A DNA stretch of 64,000 nucleotides. Origin: Hemicordylus capensis (lineage: Eukaryota; Chordata; Lepidosauria; Squamata; Cordylidae). Under the pieces are notes generated by a model. The model saw only the letters and a list, made by a program, of their open reading frames with translations. It was not told the DNA's origin and did not search any database. The translations under genes were made by a program, and so were the position numbers. Shown one piece after another: positions 47,401 to 58,549 of this stretch (positions are counted from its first letter, which is position 1; every line of letters starts with the position of its first letter). The stretch is taken from the NCBI RefSeq assembly GCF_027244095.1, contig NC_069660.1:54823834-54887833 (forward strand). The letters run 5' to 3'.

Positions 47401-50400
47401 GAGGCAATACGGGCAGAAAAGAACTGCTTCTTTGCCGCACGTATTGCCTGAGCATAGATCTTTAAATGTGCTCCATGTTGTAATCTGTCGGATTCAAGTC
47501 GAGTTTTTCTCCACTTGCGCTCCAGTCACCTACCTTGCCGCTTCAGCCCCCGTAGATCTTCCGTATACCAAGGGGCCAATTTTGAAGCAGGTCGGAGGGG
47601 ACGCTTAGGAGCAATCGTGTCTACTGCCCTGGTGAGCAAGTTGTTCCAGTTCTCAACCAGGGCATCAACAGGATCACCAGCAGAGCCAACATTAAACCCC
47701 TCCAAGGCTTCCTGGAATCCTACCGGATACAGTAACCTCTTCGGGCGGACCATTCTAATAGGCCCCTCGCCCCTGCGGAGGTGGGAAGTGGTTGTAAGTC
47801 CAACCTTAACCAGATGGTGGTCCGTCCATGACAACAGGGAGATCGTAGGAGTCCCCACCCACGGAGCACCACCCTGATCAGAATAAAAGACCAAATCAAG
47901 CGTGTGACCTGCAATATGCGTCAATCCAGAGACCGCTTGGGATAGGCCCATAGTCGTCATGGCTACTATGAACTCCTGAGCTGCCCCGGACAAATTGGTC
48001 CCAAAATGAACATTGAAGTCCCCCAGCACCAAAAGTCTGGGAGACTCCAACGCAAGTTCCGCGACCAAGTCCGTGAGCTCAGTAAGGGATTCCGTTGGGC
48101 AGCAGGGCGATCGGTACACCAACAGAAGACCCAATCTATCCCTGGTCCCCAACCTCAAGTACACACACTCAATATGGTCCGGTATCCTAACAGGGACCCT
48201 GGTAAGGGAGATGTTATCCTTATAGACCACAGCCACTCCACCTCCCCGCCCACGTCCCTTCACCTGCTCCTCTACAGCATATCCTGGTGGGAGAAGCTGG
48301 GACCAAACTGGACCACTAGCCTCCCCCAACCAAGTCTCAGTAATACACATCAGGTCGGCCCCTTCATCCATGATCAAATCATGGATGAGTTCTGATTTAT
48401 TTTGGATCGACCTGGCATTGCAGAGGAGCAAGGTAAGGTTATGTGGGATGTTGGCAGTGCTCCCCGAGGTCAAAGAGCTGGCAGGACAGCCGGAAAGGGG
48501 GACAGCTATTAAATTTCTGACCACCCTTCCCCTGGAACAGCCTGCTGACCTGCCAGCGTTTCTTCTTCTATTCCCCAATTATGTGGAGGTATTATTTATT
48601 TATATCATTTCAATCACCCTTCCTTCAAGGAGCTCCTATTGATATTGATTAGACTTACTTCTCAGTCAAAATAGTTTGGAAGTAAGGTGAAAGAATAGGA
48701 ATTTGGAGCCCAATAGCAGTAATAGTTTATAAAATATAACATTCTGGAAGATGCTGGCTTCCTTTGCCATGTTATGTCTTCTATGAGGTGGTAAACCTCT
48801 CCTGTATTCTACCAAAGACAACCACAGGGCGATGTGGTCGCCAGGAGTTGACACCGACTCGATGACACACTTTACCTTTACCTCTGAGGTGGCATAGAAT
48901 TGACTCTTGAATTGGAAGAGCACATTGCCTCTGTACAAAAATGGCCTGATATTTCAGTGGATGTGGCAGTAGCTTTTCATTGAAGACAAGATTTCTTAAA
49001 ACTAAAAGCTGGCAATTCCTTTTGCATGTAGGCAAACACTGGCTGGAGACAGGTGATAGTTTTTAAGAGAGGTGAAAGTGGTTTGAGACATGCATCAATT
49101 CCCAAAGTACAGACACACATTTCTTTGGTCCCACTGTTGCCTCTAGACTGGACAAGTTTTACAGGTTTAATTCTGTAAACACCACTGGCACGAGATCCAT
49201 CTTTCAAATCATTTTCAACCCTCTGAAAAGCTATAATCTGTCTCCAGGCATATTTGTATATATACCAAAGAAGTTGTTAAGGGACAGCATGCACATGAAC
49301 ATGTGGAGCTCAAACACTTGTCTATATACATATTTTTAATCTAGGCACTTATATTAAAATTGCTAATGTGACTCTGTGTACTAAAACATTCACCACTCCT
49401 GTTTTAATGCTTTTCTGTATCTAGACGTTTTAAACATTATGTAATCCATAAGAGATCTGAATTATTTCATTGCACCAGGAGGAGTTCGTTTGAATAATTC
49501 AGAAACGATCCTAACAGCGGGTTTTGCCATTATTCTTGCACTGACAATCCTGGGGTTCCTTGTTTACATCCTTGATAAACATAGAAAACAAAGGAATCAG
49601 TATTCCCACTACCCACTCTATGATGGCTCTTCTGAAATAGGTTAGTATATATTTTTAATGAAACGTTTCAAAATCTGTGTTTTACCAGGCCATGCATTTT
49701 AATATTCTGCTGTAACAGCCCATTCCTAATTAAGTGAGCCCATTGACTAAAATGTTTAACTCTCTTTCTTGCCCCTCCAAAACAAAGGTTTTTGTACCAT
49801 TTTAAGCAGCAAGTCAGATGCTGTAGTCTGTACACTTGGAACTTGCTACCTGTGCAATCAGAGTTAATGCTTGGATTGCTATTGTTTCTAATTTCCACCA
49901 GCAGAAAGATCCAAGTACATTATCCCACACCAGGTCATGAAAAGGTATTGCAAAGGGGACCAGATGTTAGATACTGGGTGGGGAGATTTAGCAATGGAGG
50001 TGAAACTTCAATAGCAGGAAAAGTGGAGTTTATGGATCAGGTGGGTTTTCTTGTGGGGAAGGAGAGATGTTGCCTAAGTGCATGTATGATGAGACAAAAG
50101 GAGACAAAAATGTGTGCAGGAGGCAACACTAGGGAATTTATGTGGAAATTTTAGAGTTCCTATTTTTAACTTTAAATAGTATTCCTCTGAATTTTAAGCA
50201 TTATTTTCAAATATGCCAAGGAACATTAAAAAACAAGGGCCAGAATTCAAAAATGCATGTACACAAAATACTTGTGCATGCCCATATGGCAGCCCTTTGT
50301 GCCTCGTGGGAGGCTGCTCCATAAGGCCCCTGACCTTTGAGGAGCTTTTTGGCAAGTGCTTTAATGGGCTGCTGTTTTAATGTGGAACTGAAAATCTCCC

Positions 50401-50989
50401 ATGTGTGCATAGAAAGGGTCACCACCAGTGTTCCCTCTAACACGGATTTGCAGATGTTGTTGACTACAACTCCCATAATCCCAAAGCAAAGGCTATATGT
50501 AGCTGGGGATGCTGGGAGTTGTAGTCAACAACATCTGGGAATCCCTGCTAGAGGGAACACTGGTCACCACATGTGGTACTTTGGATGCTGCCTAAAATAT
50601 TTCTCTTGATGGTAGACTTGGGCAATCTTGTATAGCTAACTGAATAATACTGTCTGAATGTATCATTGCATAAGGAGGACTTTAAGCTTTGAGCTTGTTT
50701 GAATATTACCCTATTTTGTTATTAACGTTAAATCATCTTTTCTTTTCTTTTTACAGTGGATAGGTATGCAACTCCAGATGACACACTCGTAATATCAGGA
50801 GGTTTATATGATGCACCAAGAATTTATAATCCCGACATGATGGTGTATGAAGATGATGAGCTTCAAACTGATCATTTACCATTTAGTGCTCAACTTGGCC
50901 AATTCAGACTGGAATTTTTGCCAGATGAAAAAGAAAAGGACACTTCCTCAACTTATGAAACATTTCAGATACCACCAGGGGACCTATAA
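44476..50989 (+). CDS. Single-pass mucin-like membrane protein with MUC15-like tail (3 coding exons)
   Basis: Exons 44476-45001, 49479-49640 and 50757-50989 join in phase 1 with canonical GT-AG introns into 306 aa. A signal peptide (about residues 1-24) is followed by an ectodomain of about 160 residues rich in Ser/Thr/Ala with six N-glycosylation sequons (for example NST, NAT, NVT, NLT). Exon 2 holds one membrane span (LTAGFAIILALTILGFLVYI) and a basic stop-transfer KHRKQR. The tail has SHYPLYDG, YDAPRIYNP and an acidic YEDDE stretch. The mature chain has no cysteine. The order of motifs (SH..LYD, then YD, then YNP) resembles human MUC15, so a cell-surface sialomucin is the best guess. I do not recognise an orthologue between TSHB and SYCP1 in mammals. 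An acceptor at about 44430 suggests a non-coding exon upstream. A hAT-type MITE and an L2 occupy the introns. Possible poly(A) signals are at about 51994 and 52830. Confidence 0.75.
45405..48600 (-). mobile_element. Nearly full-length L2 LINE
   Basis: On the minus strand an endonuclease-reverse transcriptase frame runs from 48578 to 45606, followed by a 3' UTR with TAAACCGCCCTGAGCC-type sequence and an AT-rich tail near 45420. The L2 clade is indicated by NYRPVSNLPWLGKVIERVV and GVPQGSILSPMLFNIYMKPLG. It lies inside the first coding intron of the mucin-like gene in antisense orientation. The 5' end is set near 48600, where a short SINE-tail-like piece abuts. No clear target duplication was found. 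Confidence 0.9.
45606..48578 (-). pseudogene. L2 ORF2: endonuclease and reverse transcriptase, one in-frame stop
   Basis: A single frame of 991 codons is interrupted only by TGA at 47528-47526, in the context GR-stop-LERKWRKTR, probably CGA decayed to TGA. The N-terminal part is an APE-type endonuclease: LLCNARSIQNK, ITETWLGE, LGDFNVHFG, HTLDLVF and WTDHHLVK (usually SDHH). The C-terminal part is the reverse transcriptase: LLDLSAAFDTIDH, GVPQGSILSP and YADDTQIYF with the catalytic ADD, then the L2-type C-terminus ending SKAFSAF. It copies L2 RNA at a nicked target. Near-integrity suggests a young copy. Confidence 0.92.
48779..48884 (+). repeat. SINE family C, 3' end
   Basis: AAACCTCTCCTGTATTCTACC, then GACACCGACTCGATGACAC and CTTTACCTTTACC. 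It overlaps no gene. Confidence 0.75.
50426..50562. mobile_element. Palindromic hAT-type MITE in an intron of the mucin-like gene
   Basis: 137 bp, beginning CAGTGTTCCCTCTAA and ending TAGAGGGAACACTG, with the perfect 8-bp duplication GTCACCAC (50418-50425 and 50563-50570). The arms pair over most of their length (TTGTTGACTACAACTCCCA against its complement). Confidence 0.92.
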
Positions 50990-50999
50990 TGCTTATAGC

Positions 51000-53339
51000 A
51001 TAGACTTCCTACAGAAGTTAAAGAAATGTGAACTACAGTACTTATTACAAGTGCAACTGAGTAAAATTAAAATGGGTACATGAAGTTAAGCAGGTAGGTT
51101 TATTAAAACAATGAAGCTATTAAAACAGTGGTAAATAATTCTCTTCTCCCTGGAGGTGAATAGTATTCCACCGGAGGCTGTTTCACTGGCAATATTGTGC
51201 TTGGTTGCATAACAGTACCCTTTTCTGATTCACTGGGTGGCTTCACACGATCACCGCCAAGTTAGTAAGCTACAGGTGTGATGTGTGAAGCCACCAAGTG
51301 CCGGTTGCCATGCCACATTACTGAGATTCGCCTGACTTCTGTAACCAAGATTTGAAGTTGGACAGACAAAGTTGGGATCATCTTGGTAACATGGTATGGC
51401 AACTAATGGTTGGCGGCTTCACACAACATGCCCAGTGGGAGTGCATATTCAAGAGGAACCTCTGGTTCATGGCTTACCAACTTGGCAGTGATTGTGTGAA
51501 GCTGCCCACTCCTTAATAGTGAAACTATTTTCATTAGCCTAAAGATCAAGTTTAAATGTTTGTATTTAACTTGTATAGGCAGCTGAGCATGCTGAAGAGA
51601 ATTAACATAGGGCTGAATGAAGCCCTCTTTTCTCCCTTCTCCTTCCTGGTTGGCCCTCAACTGGGCACTAGCCGTTGATTTTACTGCAGCCTTGTGTAAC
51701 CCTTCCATGTACACATCCAACCATCCTTCTTCTCCCAGGCCCCAGAGGTTTCTTAGGCTCCAGAATGAACAAAAGAGGAGGAGAGGGGAAAGAGGTGTCT
51801 TCTGAGCCCTACACTGATCCCCTCCCACACATACAGTTGTTGTGACTACAGGGGATGGATCAGGCTGTAAGTTCTTTAGTGGGGCAGGGGAATATTGCAT
51901 TTAAATTAGTCCAGTGTTCAACACCTCCAATAATGCCAACAGAATAAGAACAGGCTGTAAAAAGCCTTTTATAGACTTGGTTGAGTTACTGAAAATAAAT
52001 TATGAAATTCTATGGAATAATTTTTTTAAAAGGATTGGAAAAGTGGTCAAAGCTACACTTGGTTTGGGAGGATCACAGTAATACAAATTATTGTAATGCC
52101 ACAATTCCAATTTATACTGAAAAATATGCCGGTTGTGATACCTAAAAATAATTACTTTTGACTAACTTTATTTGGAATAACAATGTTGTTGTTCTTGAAT
52201 AATAAAGGAGTAATGCTGGCTAGCATCCTGATTAATGCTGATCATGTGTAGCCATATGCAGTAGATGTGTTCCCCCCATGTGGGCATTTGTGTGCAGAGG
52301 GGGAAATTTTCACTAATCTATCTTGCCCTGAAACTATGCACAACTATGTACCTATGGGTTGTGCAGCCCTCAGGACATATTTTCACATTTTATAAAGTAC
52401 TTCCAGGGAGAGGAGAAATCGGCTAAAAATTGCTCATTCCTCCTACATGAGTGCCTGTGCTTCAGAAGTGAAGACACATTTGCTGCATGGGTGCTTCTTT
52501 TGGCTGCATGTGTGCTACACTAGTCGGATGACAGCCACAAAAATGGAATAACCAAAAAATTAATACATAATGAATCTGAAAATAGAAAATGTCTAGTTTA
52601 AAGGGCCCCTGATTTTATATCAAGCAAGAAATCTGCAATTTCCCTCTAGAGAACATGGCATAGGCTTATAGTGGGCATTCTTGGCAGTCTAAAAATGTAA
52701 TATTTAAAAAAAGCTACTCTGCAAAGTTTAGTTTTAAAAAGTTTGGTTACTCTGCAAAGATAGTTTTAAAACTTTAAGTCCAGGTATATCTCAATTGTCA
52801 TATATTTTTAATAGAAATTGTAAAGTTGCCAATAAAGAATTAATTTGATATGCACATAGTATTGTAAGATACTAGGATTTATTAAAGTAAGGGTACTGTA
52901 TGGATATAGAAGAAATAAGAAGAAAGATGGATAATAAACAACTATCCTGGCTTCAATGGCTGACATGCAGACTAATGCATCGTTGGTACTGTTAAAACTG
53001 TGCTGGTGCAGGGTTTTTTGATCTCAGCTTCACTCAGAAGCTGACTGTGTCTGCAAAATAGCCCTATTCAGACTTGCCTATCAGAATGAAAAATATTAGG
53101 CCTGTTCACACAGTCATCAAAATCAGGATAGAAGGCAGGCTACCTTGGTTTGCATGACTGTGTGAGCTTATAAAATTTCCTCCAATTCAGGTTGCTCAAA
53201 GCAGGGAAATGCAGCGTTTGTACCCTGCTCTTAACCAAGGTAGGAGAGGAGAGTTCTCATACCTTGCTTTCCTGGTGTTGTGAATCCACTTACCCTTTCT
53301 ATCCAGCCATTCCAGCAGATCTCGTAACAACAGAGTGCT
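51000..53339. other. 3' flank of the mucin-like gene
   Basis: AT-rich, with several AATAAA motifs (about 51994, 52200, 52830). The 3' UTR ends somewhere here. No other gene seen. Confidence 0.45.
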
Positions 53340-53347
53340 GTGGTTAC

Positions 53348-54423
53348 TAGGGATGTGCACAGAACCGGCTCCCTTCGAGCCAAATTGGAGTGGGGTGGCT
53401 TTAAGTACGAGGGAGGGTGCACTTGAATCTACCCTGCCGCACATCCCCCTCCAGTGTTCTGCAAATAAATAGTCCCACAGGGCAGCAGCATACTAGGGAT
53501 GTGCATGGAACCACGGAGGCGTGGTCTGGCACTGGGGGGAGTGTGGCTTTAAGGGCGGGGGGTAGTATTTACCCCCCTGCCGCTCTTCCCCCTCTGCTAC
53601 TGGACTTTTCTAAAATGTTTTTGGGGCAGCAGAGTTACTCCCTGCTGCCCCTGCCCCCGTCGTTGTCTTCCAAGTTGAGAAGCAGTAAAAGCTGGCGCCA
53701 CGCATGCACCCATTACGGCGCGCGTGTGCCTGTTGCTGCCGCTGGTGCACGCCGGCACACCAACAATGGTGACAGGCGCACGTGCGCCATGATGAGCACA
53801 TGCATGACGCCAGCTTTTACTGCTTCTCAACTTGGAAGACAACAATGGGGGCAGGGGTGGCAGGAACTCTGCTGCCCCAAAAACATTTTAGAAAAGTCCA
53901 GCGCTGGAGGGGGAAGAGCGGCGGGGGGGTAAGTACTCCCCCCCACCCTTAAAGCCACATTCCGCCCCCCCCCGCTGAACCACCGGTCCGGCCGAATTCC
54001 GAACCAGTCCGGAGGCCTTTTGCATGGCCCCAGACAAATCCGTGTACACCCCTACAGCATACCTCCCTGCTGCCCCATTGCTTCCCTGACCAGAAGTGCA
54101 TTGTGGGTGGGCGCATGTCACAGGCAGGCGTGCACACATCATGCGTACATGTGGCATTCATGCCTGCGACACGTGCATGCGTGCAAGGCACTTCCAGTCA
54201 CTTCCAGTCAGGGAAGCAATGGGGTGGCAGGGAGGTACGCTGCCGCCCCGCGGAACTATTTATCTGCAGAGTGCTGGAGGGGGAAGCATGGCAGGGGGGA
54301 GTGCACCCTTCCCCATCCTTAAAGCCACCCCTGCCCCCACGTTTGAACCGGTTCAAACGCAGGGTTCCTAACCTGTTCGGTGTTCTAAGAATAGAACATT
54401 GAACAGGTTCATGCACATCCCTA
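53348..54423. mobile_element. Non-autonomous hAT foldback element (outer of a nested pair)
   Basis: It begins TAGGGATGTGC and ends GCACATCCCTA, as in the 10.2-kb hAT, and is flanked by a perfect 8-bp duplication GTGGTTAC (53340-53347 and 54424-54431). Without the inner insertion it is about 507 bp. Its halves are inverted repeats: CTCCAGTGTTCTGCAAATAA on the left pairs with a block near 54260. Near the right end is GAACCGGTTC, like the large hAT's subterminal repeats. It has no coding frame, so it must have moved by borrowed transposase. Confidence 0.9.
53494..54054. mobile_element. Non-autonomous hAT foldback element (inner, inserted in the outer one)
   Basis: A 561-bp element starting TAGGGATGTGC and ending GTACACCCCTA is flanked by the perfect 8-bp duplication CAGCATAC (53486-53493 and 54055-54062). 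Almost the whole element is one large inverted repeat: ACTTTTCTAAAATGTTTTTG near 53606 pairs with its complement near 53880. The outer element is interrupted by it, so it is the younger insertion. Confidence 0.9.
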
Positions 54424-54431
54424 GTGGTTAC

Positions 54432-55475
54432 AGGGGCTGCCATCCATGGATGTGCCACTCTGCAAAACACATTCTGTAGCTGGAGCAGTTTCAGCTGGGC
54501 TGGGTCCATGTGCTGCTCCTCTGTGGCCCATCAAAGGGCAGCTGCTGATGTCATGAGGCTTTCCAGTTTTATTGGCAGTGCAAAGTATGCTGGGAAGGCC
54601 TGCTAGGCCTTTGGAGTACTTCCCATGCTTGCTGCTCCCAGTTTCAGCAATGGACACCTCACCTGGCTTAATCTTGTGTTTGCTGAACCAAACAGAGGTT
54701 CTGATCATATACTGCTACTGGGTAGGACCTCTCTAGCCCATGCCCCCTAACCCACACTTAAATGTTGTGTGAACAGGCATAATATTTCTGAAAACCACAA
54801 ATACAAAGGGATTATTATCTAACATTTATAGTTTAATTATAAGCTAGCTTAACCGACACAGAGCATCTGCTCACTAGTACTTGATTGCTCCCCTCACCCC
54901 CAGCACAGGCCTCCTCACCTCATAGATCTCTCCAACTTCAACTGAGTCGCACTCTTGCTCCTCCTCTTCCATCCCCCTCACCTACCTCCATCCTCCTCCT
55001 CCCCACAGGAGCAGCAGCAGTGGTTGACCAAGTCCTTCCTCACTGCCGCTACCACCATGGTCACTTGTTCCCCTCAAGCTGCTGACAGGCCTGGGCCCAT
55101 CTCCTGCCTGCATGCCTCCCTCTGCCGATGGCATCAGTAGCCTCAAACAGCAACAGTGGTTGACTGGGCCCTTCTTTGCTGCCAAGGCCGCTCATTCCTC
55201 TCAGGCTGCTGGAAGGTTCGGGCCTGTTCCTCGCCCTTCCTTTTCTCTCTTCCCCTCCCTTCTTTTTCTCTTTCTGTCTCTCCTCCACTCACTCTTCCCC
55301 TCTGTCTTTCCTCCCCTCCCTTCTTTCTCTCTCTCTCTCCCTGAGTTAACAGATCTTGTTCATCTTGCGTACTCATCTAATTCACACAACAGCAGCCTCT
55401 TTTTCCTGAAGGGGGCTCTTTCCTTCCTCAAGACCCCTCTCTTCAGAGACCTGCAAGAGGAAACAGAGGGGATAT

Positions 55476-55477
<2 letters not shown>
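54432..55477. other. Intergenic DNA with CT-rich tract
   Basis: A CCTCC/CTCTT-rich stretch at 55230-55340. The block at 55010-55070 resembles the block at 55140-55210 (AACAGTGGTTGAC and CTTCCT), suggesting an old duplication. Confidence 0.45.

Positions 55478-55542
<65 letters not shown>
55478..55542. repeat. (AT)n microsatellite
   Basis: About 32 uninterrupted AT units, followed at once by a hairpin. Confidence 0.95.
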
Positions 55543-55543
<1 letters not shown>

Positions 55544-55549
55544 CAGGGG

Positions 55550-55642
55550 TTACTGGTTGGAAGATGTTCTTGATTGTAGAGAAGAGGGAGATATATATAT
55601 ATCCCTCTCCTCTACAATCAAGAACATCTTCTGACCAGTAAC
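55550..55642. repeat. Perfect-looking hairpin with AT loop
   Basis: Arms 55550-55590 and 55602-55642 (GAAGATGTTCTTGATTGTAG and its complement) have only a few mismatches. The loop is (AT)n. Confidence 0.88.
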
Positions 55643-56108
55643 AGTTGCATTCCAATTGACCTTAACCATCACAGGATCCTCTTCCCTATCTGCATATGGA
55701 ATCCTCACTTCCCAATCACCACGGTGCTTCTGCTTGTGAACTTTCGCAAGAGCTGCCAGACACGGGGTTAGCCACGGGTATGCCTTAGATAATTATATAG
55801 ATAGATAATAAACTAATAGAACATTTTAAATTTAGGATGGAGAAAATGATACTGACATTTCTGATGTCACATGACAAAAAATGTCAGCAAGAAGCATCGC
55901 CCCACTCAAGCCACACAGCCTTTAAGGTTGATGATGCCCCAATGCCAAGAGGCATTGCCCCAGGCCAATTACCCTGAGCCGTGAAGCTGCTAGGGAATGG
56001 CTGGAACTCCCCTTAATGCACAAACTGCATGCCTTAGGATGCTCATCAATAAGCTGTGCCTAACCACCAGCTAACCTGCATTATACCTGCCATGGTATAT
56101 GTGTGTGC

Positions 56109-56133
56109 GCGTGCACACACACACACACACACA
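56109..56133. repeat. (CA)n microsatellite
   Basis: GCGTGCACACACACACAC, about 12 CA units. Confidence 0.9.
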
Positions 56134-56285
56134 CAGCTAGCCTGGCTTAGCCTACACCTCCCACCAAGCTCTTAGAGACTCAGCACAATACTCGATGCAA
56201 ATTATTTAAGGAAATATTAGGGCCCAGGAGGACAGGGCTGATAGCCAAAGGGATGTCCCTTTTCTAGCTAATGAACCTTCTCACT

Positions 56286-57260
56286 AGGGATGTGCAGAAC
56301 GTTTTGATTGGTTTTTCGAAAGAAAACCTTTCCTGATTAGTTTTTTGGCCCTGGCTTCTGAATGGCTTGTGATCTCCTTTCTTCTTGGTTGACTTGTTAT
56401 CATACAAATCAAGTGTTGTCATGAGCAATTGTGCCCCCATTGGCTGAGGGGAGGGAGGGGGAGGGTGGAACACAAAAGGAGAGAATTTCAAATTCAAATT
56501 TTATTCAAAGGGACTGAGAGGCAGAGAAAGTCCTTTTACTGTGCCTCTCATGAAGAAGAAGATACATCAGAAGGAGGTTTGATTTTGTGGTTTTCTTTTC
56601 TCAGCACTGAGTATAATATGCTGTACTATTGCTGCAATAATTATCTAGTTTTGCTGGATTTCAGAATGGCAAAGGCAGAATTTGGGTGCTTTTCTTTCTT
56701 GAGCTGAGGTTTATTTTTCTTTAGTGATAGTGTTCTGGTGAGAAATGGAGAGTGGCATTGTGTGGACAGTGTGTGTGTGATGAGCTCCATGTCTAGCCTT
56801 GAAACTAACTTGTGCTTAACGCACTGGTCTGGTCTGCTCTAGGAGTGTGCACGGAACCGGCTGGTCCAGTTCGAGTCCAAACCAGACCCAGGTCGTACCA
56901 GTTTGGTCCAGCACCCCCTTGAAACACCCCCCTCCGGGTTTGGTATGGTCCGGGGTGGGGGTTCATGAACCTTTTTTCAACATTACCCCAAAGTGGTGGG
57001 AAGAGGGAAGCTATCGAGGCTACTCCTCTACCTCGGCTCTTATTTATTTATTTAAAATATTTATACCCTGCCCCTCCAGTACACTACTGCTCGGGGTGGC
57101 TCACAACATCAACAAAACAGATACAATGTAAAGTAAAAGATTAATAAAGTTTAGGAATGTGCATGAAGCGGTTTGGTGATCCATTTGTGGAGTGCCAAAC
57201 CGATTCAGAAGTCCGGCATTTGAGCTGGTTCGGAGGCATGGGTCCTTTTAAGGGGCAGGG
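56286..57260 (+). mobile_element. Three solo hAT left-end relics
   Basis: TAGGGATGTGC-like starts occur at about 56286 (followed by AGAACGTTTTGATTGG), 56838 (TAGGAGTGTGCACGG then AACCGGCTGG) and 57153 (TAGGAATGTGCATG then AAGCGGTTTGG). No right TIR is seen for any of them. The first is followed by text like the leader of the 10.2-kb hAT (TTGGCTG, then GGAGAGAATTTCAAA). They look like truncated or decayed copies of the same superfamily. Confidence 0.5.
57042..57150 (-). repeat. L2-type 3' UTR fragment
   Basis: TTATTTATTTATTTAAAAT then ATACCCTGCCCCTCCAG and CGGGGTGGCTCACAAC, complement of an L2-like 3' end. Confidence 0.6.
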
Positions 57261-57269
57261 AGGGTGCCC

Positions 57270-58190
57270 TTAACCCCCACGCCTTTCCCCAGGGGCTTCC
57301 ATATGTGGCAGTATAAAAATGTGTTAAATAAATAAAAATGAAGCCCAGAGATCTCAGAAATAACACACTACCAAATTAGTGACCCCAATACACACAATTC
57401 ACTATTATGATCTGATCTCTCCTTCTTTCAGTGTGTATCATGCAAATACCTTCTCTTTTCTACTTTCCTTCTTGGTCAGACAAAGTAACTTCCCCCACCC
57501 ACCACACAAGGCAGCAACAACAATGGCAATGCGGGCACTAATATTATTGCCCATATTAAAGCAGTGAGAGAAGAAGAAGGTAAACCCTTGGGGAACTTGT
57601 TGGAAGGTAAGCTCTTAGGAATCTCAGAAGAGAAAAGCTGCCCCCATTGTTAAAACTGGGAAAGGGGAATCCCAACAGGGCGACACCTCAACCTTCCCTC
57701 AGCTGCCTTGCCACCCTATCAAGCAAAACTAAACCAACCAACGAAAAACAGTGCAAGTGTTATCCTTGTCTTGCTGCTCCTGCTTAGCCAAGAGGATCAG
57801 CAACACATCCATTTCTAATGCTTCAGAAACACTGACTGCTAGTTTGGGCTGGAGAGAGTTCTGTAGGCTCTCTGGCTCGGCTCAACCAGTTAAATAATCC
57901 CACCAGCCTCATGCTTTATCAAAGGCTGGGTGGGGCAAAATCACTGCACCTAGCATACACTGGGTGGGCACTGGGCAGTGCCATTCCAAAGTTATGTAGC
58001 TGGAACTTCTTGTTTCAGTACTAAGGAAAGCATAGAATGTTAGTTTCAAATCTAATCAAAGCTACTAATTAGTAATTGCAAAAACCATGGGAAAATATAA
58101 AGCCCCTGAAGTGTAGGGAATGGATAAACAAAGTCTGGCAGTTTGTAAGATTGAAAGATGGGAGACAAGAGAAATCAAATTCTAGCAAAC
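57270..58190. other. Intergenic DNA downstream of SYCP1
   Basis: Nothing recognised apart from short low-complexity runs. Confidence 0.45.
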
Positions 58191-58201
58191 AATGGTAGTC
58201 C

Positions 58202-58207
58202 TTTATT
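58202..58207 (-). terminator. SYCP1: Probable SYCP1 polyadenylation signal
   Basis: The minus strand reads AATAAA about 343 nt after the SYCP1 stop, with no earlier match between the stop and this point. Confidence 0.4.
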
Positions 58208-58549
58208 AATTACTGGAAAATATTATATAGGCATTAATACATATAAACATTCATCTATATTATGAAATAAATTATATAAATTTATAAAGAGGATGATGAC
58301 TATGGAATTTTAGGTGATGTTTACAACTATAACTGTTGTACATTTAAGCTTTTCCTCCTTCGTTTAACTTATACAGACAAATATTAGTATTTTCTTTGCA
58401 TTTGTATTCACACTTAATTTTCTTATCTAATAAAACTAGAAAAACAGGCAACTTGAGAAATGTTATTGTAACATAATAAAACAAAGGTAAGCGTCAAATT
58501 CAAATATGGTAATAATAAAATAGTTCTATAGCTGTATTAAGTTTTAAGC

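Noticed and set aside
55112-55655. Frame ending in an Ile-Tyr repeat
   Set aside because: The repeat is the AT microsatellite translated; the upstream part is CT-rich low complexity.
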